DNA from: Aestuariivirga litoralis
GTDB lineage: Bacteria; Pseudomonadota; Alphaproteobacteria; Rhizobiales; Aestuariivirgaceae
NCBI RefSeq assembly: GCF_003234965.1
Contig: NZ_QKVK01000008.1
Coordinates: 152,431-216,430, forward strand
Reading direction: 5' to 3'
Length of the DNA stretch: 64,000 bases
Positions 8,274 through 15,094 of the stretch are shown here, piece by piece. The notes beneath the pieces are model-generated. The model saw only the letters and a program-made list of their open reading frames with translations. It was not told where the DNA came from and did no database searches. A program made the translations under genes and the position numbers. How positions within the stretch are numbered: the stretch's first letter is position 1; every line of letters begins with the position of its first letter.

Positions 8274-9026
8274 TCAGATATCCTCGTACCTAACAACTAC
8301 TTTACCGCGTTTTGTAATGGTGACTGGGCGACCGGTGCGAGTTCTTGCCTTTCCGGCAGGCAATCGTATCCAGCCCTCTGATTCGCAATACTCCTCGACA
8401 TCAAAATATTCCTTTTCATCAAGAAAGACGTGAATCCCCCGTTCAAGTTTGGCTGCATCATAGAATCTGCTGGATGGATCAGCGCTTAGCCTGTCTGGCG
8501 GTGTCAGTACGGTCATCTTGCGCCTCTGAAGAAATTCAGTTGATTTGAATTCCTCGGGGAGAAGAGAACCCTTTGCGCCGTTGCATGCCTCGCACGCTGC
8601 AACGGTGTTTTCTTTAGTGTCCTCTCCCGCACGAGATCTCGGTATAACATGATCAATAGTCGGTCTGCAGCCGATTAGTTTCCCCTCTGTCGCCTGTCGC
8701 ATGTCTACGCCACAGTAGTAGCACTCGTTGTTCTGAGTCACGAGGTGATCAGAAAGCCAACGGCGCCTGTCATCTGGTTTTGAAATATCTCGCATCTTCC
8801 ACGCTGCATCCAATTCTAGGGAGCGGCGCCTTTCTGGCCTGTTCATTAAGAGGCGATCGAGAACGGTGAGAGGACGAGCACCCGGCAGATCAGGTCCGGT
8901 CGGAGTGTTGTTCTTCTTTATGAATCTGCAATCCCGGGGTAGGGCTACGTGATCCGAGGTGGCGTGATACCCTGTGCCCTCCACGAGGCTGAGTAGCGCT
9001 GCATACCGGCTTGCGTAATCTTCCAA
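8274..9026 (-). CDS. HNH endonuclease fused to a DUF3297-like domain
   Basis: A protein of up to 250 residues. The HNH module occupies about 95-160: C102/C105 in ECYYCG, D125-H126 in TIDHVIPRSRAG, N140, and C145/C148 in ACEACNG, so both the zinc knuckle and the catalytic histidine are present. From about 178 to 248 the sequence (PPDRLSADP, then VEEYCESEGWIRLPAGKA) closely resembles DUF3297, which I know as a stand-alone proteobacterial protein of about 80 residues. The N-terminus is uncertain: the ATG at 9026 overlaps the upstream gene by 82 bases, and an ATG at 8846 just before the HNH core is an alternative. It faces the Hsp70-like gene tail to tail. The HNH fold predicts a metal-dependent DNA nuclease. 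Confidence 0.75.
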   Translation of the reverse strand: MEDYASRYAALLSLVEGTGYHATSDHVALPRDCRFIKKNNTPTGPDLPGARPLTVLDRLLMNRPERRRSLELDAAWKMRDISKPDDRRRWLSDHLVTQNNECYYCGVDMRQATEGKLIGCRPTIDHVIPRSRAGEDTKENTVAACEACNGAKGSLLPEEFKSTEFLQRRKMTVLTPPDRLSADPSSRFYDAAKLERGIHVFLDEKEYFDVEEYCESEGWIRLPAGKARTRTGRPVTITKRGKVVVRYEDI

Positions 9027-9280
9027 TGATCGCCAGTGACTACGATGAGTGGCATGTCTTCCGGTGCCTCATGCCGTGACTTGCTCACTCTACCGCTCTT
9101 GAGCTTGTTCACGTTGCTCTTTCCCAGCATCATGAGAAGTTCGGCAACGGTTCCACTGCCATTCCGCAGGGCATATGCGTAATCCGCGAAGTTGAGTGGG
9201 TTGCCTGCGGTTACCTGGTAGACTCCGTCAACAACTTGGCGAGGATTCCAGTTGCGAACCACTTTCCTGTCCTCTGACAT
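8945..9280 (-). CDS. Hypothetical protein upstream of the HNH gene
   Basis: A 111-residue protein when started at the ATG at 9280; an upstream in-frame ATG at 9307 would add nine residues. It begins MSEDRKVVRNWNP and has a central helical stretch (TVAELLMMLGKSNVNKLKSG) that could be a short DNA-binding helix pair, although I cannot assign a family. Its 3' end overlaps the longest reading of the HNH gene by 82 bases, which is unusually long and suggests one of the starts is wrong. The shared strand and overlap point to joint expression with the nuclease. Confidence 0.45.
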   Translation of the reverse strand: MSEDRKVVRNWNPRQVVDGVYQVTAGNPLNFADYAYALRNGSGTVAELLMMLGKSNVNKLKSGRVSKSRHEAPEDMPLIVVTGDHWKITQAGMQRYSASWRAQGITPPRIT

Positions 9281-9355
9281 CTTCGACCTCGAGGTTATTG
9301 ATCTCACTGAGAAGATGGAAACTATATATAAAGAGCTTGAATTCGGGAATACTGT

Positions 9356-9670
9356 TCAATGAAGAAAGGTGATCTTTCCCTCGGTCAACCTTTTGCCCCG
9401 GCCAGGGATCAGCGAGCGTCGTGTAGCCTGGCAGAGCAGGTTGATGCTCCACTGCTTCTCTTTTGACGGACCGGAGCCAAGTCGCTGCACCATATCGTTC
9501 ACAAGGTCTGACGTTTCGGAGTATGCGATCTCAGTGGAGTCAGTCCAGAGCGCGGCCAAGCTGGGAGCTATGCGAATCGCGAAAACCTCGAGGTTCTCAA
9601 GTGTTTGCTTGCTTCCATTCAACGGGGCGAAAACTGCGCTGATGGATGCGAGCGAGACGAGGAAACTCAT
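9356..9670 (-). pseudogene. Downstream half of a gene apparently interrupted by TGA, or a small separate gene
   Basis: An open frame of 104 codons, MSFLVSLAS onward, in exactly the same reading frame as the 9677-9946 frame. A single TGA at 9677-9679 lies two codons before its ATG. No known domain is visible; the composition is protein-like, with helices in the middle and a basic C-terminus. Either the two frames are one gene of about 196 codons broken by a nonsense mutation, or this is a separately started short gene. I favour interruption because the frame is kept and the gap is only six bases, but the call is weak. Confidence 0.35.
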
Positions 9671-9676
9671 TGGGAC

Positions 9677-9946
9677 TCACTTGCCAACAGTGCTTAGGAT
9701 CTCGCCTGGCCTACGGCGCATGCCCTTGAACGCTACGCTCTCGAAGCGACCCTCGTGGCCAGCCTTGGACTGGGTATGCCCATTCGAGAAGCCCAGAACC
9801 AGAACGCGGGGGTGGGAGGAGCCCCATGCTCCAAGATTGTTCACGACCTTCCAGGTTCCGATCTGCGTCTCGTCGGATCCCGGTGGGAAGCACTTCCTGC
9901 ATTCGATCCAGCCGTGGTGAGGCAGCAGCGCAGGGGGATTGTCCAT
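9677..9946 (-). pseudogene. Upstream half of a gene ending at an in-frame TGA
   Basis: Encodes 89 residues beginning MDNPPALLPHHGWIECRKC, with a CxxC pair and then HPRVLVLGFSNG, a hydrophobic strand-glycine pattern like the first strand of an alpha/beta enzyme. The frame ends ILSTVGK and the TGA at 9677-9679, but translation in the same frame continues at once into another open stretch. An alpha/beta domain cut off this early is unlikely to fold, so this looks like the N-terminal part of a broken gene. It sits between the 322-residue gene upstream and the HNH group downstream on the same strand. Confidence 0.4.
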
Positions 9947-9997
9947 TTCCGTCCTCTCTGGTTTCAGGATACTGCGTGCTGATTGGGAATAGGGTAG

Positions 9998-10966
9998 TCA
10001 CCCAGCAATCATCTTCCGGATTTCTGCTGCATCCCGCCGTTGCCATGATACGCCGGCCACGATCCCCCAGTTGCCATTCCCATTCGGCCGCCGCCAGCAG
10101 GGTGTGGCAGCCCTCGACAGCAGGGTGACTGCTTCGAAGTAGTCGCTTACCGGCTGTTCTGCACCCTTTGGACCAATGGTGTATCCGCGGCTGTTGCGGC
10201 ATGATACGGGGTCAAAGATGGTGCCGTCCTTTGCGACTGGCACGAAGACAGCTTCCTCGATTGTTCTCGGCTCGGTGAAGCGGGGTGGTTCTGCACATCC
10301 CTCGGCCTCCATCCAGATCGACGGCCTGAACCCATCCCGCTTGCCAAGCCACCGGAGTGCGTCCGCCGCGGAAACCATGCCTGCGGAATTGGAACGAAGA
10401 TCCGTATCGCCGCTGCTGGGGGTCAGAAGGTTGCGAATACTCTTGCTCGTCATCCGCGCAATCGCTGCAAGCTGCTCCACCGACAGATCCCGGCCGAAGT
10501 CGAGATTGAACCTTGCCTCCGCAGCTAGAAGGGTCCTCTCCATTTCGTCGAGTGAAGCCCAACCCCGAGGGATGCTTTCGATGAGTGTGCGGCCCTTTGC
10601 GATGTGGAGTTCATAGAGGCGCTCGCGATCAGCGTTGCTCGCATCCAGGCCGGCAGCAAGCGCAAGGCCATAATACCCATAGCCATTCAGTTCCACGAAG
10701 TACTCGGAAGTCTTCGTGATCCCCACATCCATTCCGGCGCCTTCCCAGTAGAACCGCCAGGGCTCGTCGCCGGTCGTCGTGTAGTTCGACGTCTTCTCGT
10801 AGAGAGCCTTCATCGCATGATCCACCGCATCGGCTTCTCCCGTGAGTTGCTCCAGGAATGCGCCGGTCGCGATGACCAGTTTCACAAGTTCGGAGGTCTC
10901 GAAGTCCTGGTAATCTTCCCCGAACTCCTTGACCCGCTGGCTGTAGTCATTGGGCAGATTGGTCAT
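9998..10966 (-). CDS. Hypothetical protein with a possible helix-turn-helix
   Basis: A 322-residue soluble protein of unknown family. The N-terminal third is helical with a Trp/Tyr-rich patch (PWRFYWEGAGMDVG). Residues around 160-180 (LSVEQLAAIARMTSKSIRNL) have helix-turn-helix character, with a spaced Ala-Met-Ser turn and a basic recognition-like helix. The C-terminus is beta-rich and ends with RRDAAEIRKMIAG. It is the first gene of the - strand group that runs down to 8274 and is 51 bases from the next frame. The HTH could make it a regulator of the group, but this is a visual guess and I have no confident homologue. Confidence 0.6.
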   Translation of the reverse strand: MTNLPNDYSQRVKEFGEDYQDFETSELVKLVIATGAFLEQLTGEADAVDHAMKALYEKTSNYTTTGDEPWRFYWEGAGMDVGITKTSEYFVELNGYGYYGLALAAGLDASNADRERLYELHIAKGRTLIESIPRGWASLDEMERTLLAAEARFNLDFGRDLSVEQLAAIARMTSKSIRNLLTPSSGDTDLRSNSAGMVSAADALRWLGKRDGFRPSIWMEAEGCAEPPRFTEPRTIEEAVFVPVAKDGTIFDPVSCRNSRGYTIGPKGAEQPVSDYFEAVTLLSRAATPCWRRPNGNGNWGIVAGVSWQRRDAAEIRKMIAG

Positions 10967-11505
10967 TTGAGCTCCAAAATTCGGAGGAATGAGGATAATC
11001 CCTGATCCTTAACACTCTCTAGATCATCTGCATTACCGAAGTAAAGAGGAAAAAGGATTATCCGGCATCCTGTCGAAGATCCTATCTCTTTTGGATAATA
11101 TTTCACTATTAAGTTGCTGCCTTCGTGCTTGGCAACGCCAATTCCGGGCGCGCTCGATATCCGGCAGGCCTAGGCACAACAAGCATGTCCGGTTGGAAGC
11201 CGCGTCTGACACAAAATGTCCGCCGCTCTCGGAAGGAGGGGAAATCTGTCCGCCCCGCTTCAATCAAGGGGGATCCAGTGCCGAGCAGAAGGCATTCCTC
11301 CGCGTACCACAATTCCGCCCACATCGAAGAACATACGGGAAACGTGTGATGCAACCTGGCGCTACTGTGGAGCGCAGGACTGCCACCATTGCCGCTACAT
11401 CCCTGTCGAGCTGCTTCACGATTGATTTTCCAGCCTGCGCTGGAAGGCCTTGTGTTCCGCTCGTCCTTGATTTGCCTTTCCTCAAATCGGCATCGCGGAG
11501 AAAGC
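10967..11505. other. Non-coding gap of about 540 bases
   Basis: This lies between two divergently oriented groups and must hold promoters for both. An AT-rich stretch at about 11040-11110 contains ATTATCC and GGATAAT half-sites in inverted orientation. The open frames that cross the gap (for example 11109-11678 on the - strand) show no domain and overlap the real gene at 11506. I see no clear RNA gene or transposon end. Confidence 0.5.
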
Positions 11506-11895
11506 ATGACCAATACACGGAGTTTGACGGAACTGCCCTGGAGCCAGGGCGGCAGAAGCGGAGTGATGCGGGTCATCACGAAACCGGATGATTTCGTCGA
11601 GCTGGAGCTCGGCGAACTCGGCAAGTGCAGCTTGCCCAATTCGGTGCTGAGAACCCTTATGATAACGCTGCTGAACACGGTAAGGAAAAACCAGCCTCCA
11701 TTCCATTGGACGGAAGCCGATCGCCACTACACCGAGTGGGACTCCCACGCAGAAAACCAGCAGCGGCGATTGATGTCCGACTTCCGGAATTTCATGGAGG
11801 TCTTCATCTACCTCGCCTCACTGGAATTCAACCGAACCGAGAATTCGGTCCGCTGGAAACTCAACGGGCTTGATCTCCGGAAGCATCTCCCATGA
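11506..11895 (+). CDS. Hypothetical protein
   Basis: A 129-residue acidic/aromatic protein of unknown family beginning MTNTRSLTELPW. A GGAG at 11497-11500 is well placed before the ATG at 11506, which is why I prefer this start over longer readings. The centre (residues about 60-110) is predicted helical with many polar residues, and no enzyme motif is seen. Its stop overlaps the next ATG in a four-base ATGA, so it is coupled to the 76-residue gene that follows, and the pair probably works together. Confidence 0.6.
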   Translation: MTNTRSLTELPWSQGGRSGVMRVITKPDDFVELELGELGKCSLPNSVLRTLMITLLNTVRKNQPPFHWTEADRHYTEWDSHAENQQRRLMSDFRNFMEVFIYLASLEFNRTENSVRWKLNGLDLRKHLP

Positions 11896-12122
11896 GCGGG
11901 CCGAGGAAGAAGTTGCTCAGGTCCTATGAAGTGAAGGCTCATCACTTTGAGCGGGTCGAAACCTCGATGATCCTCGAGGCGGCTTCGGCCGAGAAAGCGA
12001 GGGAGCTGGCCCTCGACCATCTCAGTCGGATATCTGACGACTGCACTCTCGAAAGCGTGGTGGAGATAGCGCCACAGGAGAGAGAGGAACTGGAGACGCA
12101 CTACCAGCGGCGACTGCACTGA
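11892..12122 (+). CDS. Small hypothetical protein
   Basis: A 76-residue protein starting MSGPRKKLLRSYEVKAHHFERV, with beta-strand character in the first half and a charged helix at the C-terminus. The YEVKA-EAASAEKARELAL pattern resembles small adapter or DpnD/PcfM-like proteins in which a strand is followed by an EKAR helix, but I cannot assign it firmly. It is coupled to the 129-residue gene by a four-base overlap and is followed by a strong hairpin at 12138-12162. Confidence 0.55.
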   Translation: MSGPRKKLLRSYEVKAHHFERVETSMILEAASAEKARELALDHLSRISDDCTLESVVEIAPQEREELETHYQRRLH

Positions 12123-12137
12123 GCCTGTTGGCGATGG

Positions 12138-12162
12138 GAGGGTTGGTTCGACGCCAACCCTC
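12138..12162 (+). terminator. Strong hairpin after the 76-residue gene
   Basis: GAGGGTTGG at 12138-12146 and CCAACCCTC at 12154-12162 form a perfect nine-pair stem around a seven-base loop. No T-run follows, so it may be a Rho-assisted end, an RNA-stabilising structure or a processing site between the 76-residue gene and the next one. Confidence 0.45.
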
Positions 12163-12238
12163 TCGTCGGCGACGCACATGCATTGAATTCCCCTGGCGAT
12201 TGCCCGAGTATCCTCAGGCCCCACAGGAGGATGAGTCC

Positions 12239-12667
12239 ATGACAGCCCAGGCGCGGGAGTCACTGAAGTACCAGGACGAAACGCTCTCTCTCTGCGGACT
12301 GCCACTGGACAGCTATTTCGAGCTTCTGGGGGAGGATCCTCCATTCATGGCACGCGACACGGCATTGTGGCGGGGTTACATAGGGAGCTGGGAAATCCTT
12401 GACGGGCGCCTCTATCTCGTGGGTCTCGGCGGTTATGGACAGACCGGCAAGGACATCGACCTTTCCGATCTCTTTCCCGAGTACCCGGAGCGTGTCTTCG
12501 CACATTGGGTCAATGGCATCTTTCGCGCAGAGCGAGGAAAGCTGCTCAAGTACGAACATGCCGGCTTCGCGAGCCTTTACGAGCAGGACCTCTTCTTCGG
12601 ATTTGAACACGGACTTCTGCAGTCGGTCGAGGTGAAGTCAAATGCCGTTCCCGCCAGCGAGGACTGA
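12239..12667 (+). CDS. Hypothetical protein
   Basis: A 142-residue protein of unknown family. The ATG at 12239 is preceded by AGGAGG at 12225-12230, an ideal ribosome binding site, so I reject the longer frame beginning at 12128. The sequence mixes short beta strands (RLYLVGLGGYGQTG) with acidic and aromatic stretches (DLSDLFPEYPERVFAHWV). It has no signal peptide. In size and composition it resembles single-domain immunity- or SMI1-type proteins, but I see no defining motif and treat that as speculation. Confidence 0.65.
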   Translation: MTAQARESLKYQDETLSLCGLPLDSYFELLGEDPPFMARDTALWRGYIGSWEILDGRLYLVGLGGYGQTGKDIDLSDLFPEYPERVFAHWVNGIFRAERGKLLKYEHAGFASLYEQDLFFGFEHGLLQSVEVKSNAVPASED

Positions 12668-12718
12668 TGCGAGGCGCTGGCGAACACAGGGCAGTTTCGG
12701 AATCGGGAGTGTGAAGAC

Positions 12719-13312
12719 TTGAAGTGGATCGTGGCCTATCTCGGCATCGGCATTCTGGTCCTTCTCGGCTTCCTGATCGACGCTCGTCTGCGGGAGCCAC
12801 GCAGGAAACAGGACGGCTGGAACGAAATGCGGGCACTGCTCCTCAAGGGCAGGCAGTCCTGGGCGTCACGTGTCGTCGACAGCTATCTGATCCCCGGGCT
12901 GACCGCGCTCCTTGTTCTGGCCTTCTGGCCTGCGGCCCTTGTTCTTGCGCTTTACATGAACCGTGACCAGAGGAAGGGATCGGCGCAGGCTGAAGGTGAG
13001 CTCCCTGCGCAATTCATTGTCACCCGGGAGCATCTGCGCGAAGCGCTGAGCCCGGAGCGGATCGAGATGCAGGAGATGGTCGTCGACCCCCTCGATGCCG
13101 CCCCGAAGGTCCCGTTCGGTTTCCTGAACGGGGGCTGGCAGAGGCTACGAAGGGAGGCGCAGGAGGGTGACCAGTTCTGGTCATTCGATGCTCCATGGGG
13201 ACGTTATGGCACTGCTACTTCCAGACGCGTTGGCTATGCCCTCGTTCGCGACGGGAAAGTGGTGACATGGTTCGTCGGGTCGATCGTGCCTCTGGACAAC
13301 GGCTATCTCTAG
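12719..13312 (+). CDS. Membrane-anchored hypothetical protein
   Basis: A 197-residue protein probably started by TTG at 12719. Residues 3-20 form one membrane helix (IVAYLGIGILVLLGFLID) and about 56-80 a second (LIPGLTALLVLAFWPAALVLAL). A basic loop lies between them and a soluble C-terminal domain of about 110 residues follows, rich in Trp and Gly (FWSFDAPWGRYG). No enzymatic motif is seen. It begins 51 bases after the previous gene on the same strand and may be cotranscribed with it. A role as a membrane sensor or effector is possible but not supported by specific residues. Confidence 0.6.
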   Translation: MKWIVAYLGIGILVLLGFLIDARLREPRRKQDGWNEMRALLLKGRQSWASRVVDSYLIPGLTALLVLAFWPAALVLALYMNRDQRKGSAQAEGELPAQFIVTREHLREALSPERIEMQEMVVDPLDAAPKVPFGFLNGGWQRLRREAQEGDQFWSFDAPWGRYGTATSRRVGYALVRDGKVVTWFVGSIVPLDNGYL

Positions 13313-13594
13313 CTCCCCAGTTCTCCTCCCCGGCGAACCGTCATCCTTGCTGCGCAGACGATGGATGTCCTTTCTGTGGGCGTGCCGACCAGGAGACAGG
13401 CGACCGCTGCGGATAGCTGTCCTGCCAGTGGCGGCGCCAGGCGCCGTCTCGTGAATGTGGCTTTCGATCAAGGGATCCGCTGCACCATTACGGATCACCT
13501 AGCAGATCCTGTGGAACCGTGACCTGCCGGATCCGGGATCCGTGGTTTCACCGTGCGGGAGGTCGACGTTCATGTCCTTCACGAGGCACTTTGC

Positions 13595-13870
13595 TCACCG
13601 ACGCCGGAAGCGACCTGTCTGCCTCGCCGCCGTGATGAGCTGTCCGTCATCACCGATCACAATATAGACATTGAGCCAGTTGCTGATTGGCTTCAGCCCG
13701 CGCTCTCCACCCAGATGGGCCCTGAGCCTCCTGCAGGCAGCCTTGTCGAAGAACAGCCGATCTGCTCCGCCGGATCGCATCGAGCTCCCGAAGCGCTCGA
13801 GGAACTCGACGATGATCGGCGGGATCGACCTCTGCTGCATTCTCTCGGCGGCATGATGTGTATTGCTCAT
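13595..13870 (-). CDS. Small protein, possibly DUF4258-like
   Basis: A 91-residue protein: an N-terminal helix containing HHAAERMQQRSIPP, then a charged middle, and C-terminal strands (LNVYIVIGDDGQLITAARQTGRF). The order His-xx-x-Arg-x-x-x-Arg followed by strands ending in a VIGDDG-type turn recalls DUF4258/RelE-like small proteins, many of them toxin-like. The resemblance is by eye and not strong. It stands alone, convergent with the membrane protein gene at 12719-13312, with no obvious antitoxin next to it. Confidence 0.5.
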   Translation of the reverse strand: MSNTHHAAERMQQRSIPPIIVEFLERFGSSMRSGGADRLFFDKAACRRLRAHLGGERGLKPISNWLNVYIVIGDDGQLITAARQTGRFRRR

Positions 13871-13942
13871 CGTATCTCTCCACGACGATGTGTTGTTGTG
13901 ATCTGCACGAAAAGGTCGAATTCGCGGTGATGCCTCTTCTCC

Positions 13943-13961
13943 CCGATCCGGCCCGGATCGG
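13943..13961. repeat. 19-bp perfect palindrome (copy 1 of 3)
   Basis: CCGATCCGG, a central C, then CCGGATCGG: nine bases, one centre base, nine bases, with no mismatch. It has the same 9-1-9 geometry and the same central C as the palindromes at 14561 and 14753. A one-base centre cannot make a normal hairpin loop, so a protein-binding site is more likely than an RNA structure. Confidence 0.6.
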
Positions 13962-14509
13962 AAGACAGCGCGTCACTCAATGCGCAGCACAGTTCCGTGG
14001 CTGCAGAACATGATCACGTGGCAGGACGATGCATTCTGCCTAACGATCGATGCTGACTGCGTCGCAATCTCCTTCGAGATTGCAGAGTGTCGAAACTGTC
14101 CTGAATGAAGTGAAACGCACACCAGTTCGCGGCGTCTCAGTAACTTGAATCTAGAACGAAACAAAGTTGAAGTCAATATGGGTGGGTCATGCTCGTTCAA
14201 GGCGCGCAACAGGCAACCAGGGAGAATGTCGATTGGAATGATCACCACGCACGAGGTGCAGTGTTGATCACGTCAGCATCATTTCCGTTCCGCGGGAGGA
14301 ACGTGGGCCAGATGAGGAGAGCCGTTCTGTGAGGGTCGTGTCACAAGGACGGTGTCAGCCTTGGCCGATCGATCCGAGGTGTTCTGTGTACGGCGAGCAT
14401 TCCAGAGCCAATGCTCCATTGATTGAAGCGAGACCGGGAACTTCGTTGGGACAGGCCTGTCCCAATTCCAGGATCGTCCTTGAGTCACAGGTGACCCAAT
14501 GAGCTCGGA

Positions 14510-14529
14510 CGGAGCGGTTCGCCGCTCCG
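14510..14529. repeat. Very stable hairpin with TTCG tetraloop
   Basis: CGGAGCGG at 14510-14517 pairs with CCGCTCCG at 14522-14529 around the tetraloop TTCG, an exceptionally stable RNA loop type. There is no T-run on either side. It lies 32 bases before the second 19-bp palindrome, in a stretch without a gene. Confidence 0.55.
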
Positions 14530-14560
14530 GCGGGGTCACGGCGCTCGGGTGGATGGGAGA

Positions 14561-14579
14561 ATATGTCAGCCTGACATAT
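14561..14579. repeat. 19-bp perfect palindrome (copy 2 of 3)
   Basis: ATATGTCAG, a central C, then CTGACATAT, again 9-1-9 without mismatch. Its core CAGCCTG is shared with the palindrome at 14753-14771, although the arms differ. Confidence 0.6.
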
Positions 14580-14752
14580 GTTCCGCGTCTCCAGGTTCAT
14601 CTGGCGGACGAAGGGGCCGCAAGCACCATCTGCCATTCTGGTAACCATTACAATTTACAAGGGAATAGCCGCTCCTCGGATCTGCCGGGCTGGCAGCCTC
14701 CACTCGCGCGAAACAGCCACCCCGTGGCCTCGCGGTCGAAGGCACCAATCTC

Positions 14753-14771
14753 CCGTGACAGCCTGTCACGG
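14753..14771. repeat. 19-bp perfect palindrome (copy 3 of 3)
   Basis: CCGTGACAG, a central C, then CTGTCACGG, 9-1-9 without mismatch. It shares the CAGCCTG core with the copy 192 bases upstream. Two matched operator-like sites in a gene-free stretch suggest regulation of something not recognised here. Confidence 0.6.
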
Positions 14772-15094
14772 AACCCCCACCCGCATGCCGGATCCGGGCC
14801 TGTAGGTCGTTCGCATAACGGGTATTATGGACCGGAGCAGAAGGAAGATGTTTCGCAAGTTCTTGATACATCGCGGTAGGGTCTAATGCATCGTAGCGCG
14901 CTGCCAACTGCCGCCCAGCCTCCCCCTCATATCCCTTTACAGACCGCAAAATATATCCCCCAGCAGGAAACTAGTCCAAGACTGGGACTTCTCCAGAATG
15001 GCTTAGTGTCGGCTAGTGGAGATGAGCTAACCCCCAGGAGGCTAACATCCATAGAATTAGGCTCGCGGACCCTCTTGGATCCGTGAGATCAATC

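Larger units (their letters stand above)
13871..15094. other. Non-coding region of 1.2 kb with repeated palindromes
   Basis: No intact gene is supported. A - strand frame at 14566-14949 begins with YEGEAGRQLAARYDALDP, which resembles the N-terminus of some class I methyltransferases, but no SAM-binding motif follows, so at best it is a decayed fragment. The region contains three 19-bp perfect palindromes (13943-13961, 14561-14579, 14753-14771) and a very stable UUCG hairpin (14510-14529). It borders the 3' end of the helicase operon at 15095. Confidence 0.55.

Noticed and set aside
9369..9920. A 183-codon + strand frame opposite the interrupted gene
   Set aside because: No domain, and the - strand frames fit the direction and spacing of their neighbours better.
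11033..11263. Possible transposase or insertion-sequence remnant in the 11.0-11.3 kb gap
   Set aside because: A frame with a GGQISPPSESGGHF-like stretch recalls tails beside some IS21-type genes, but no transposase motif or terminal repeat is present.
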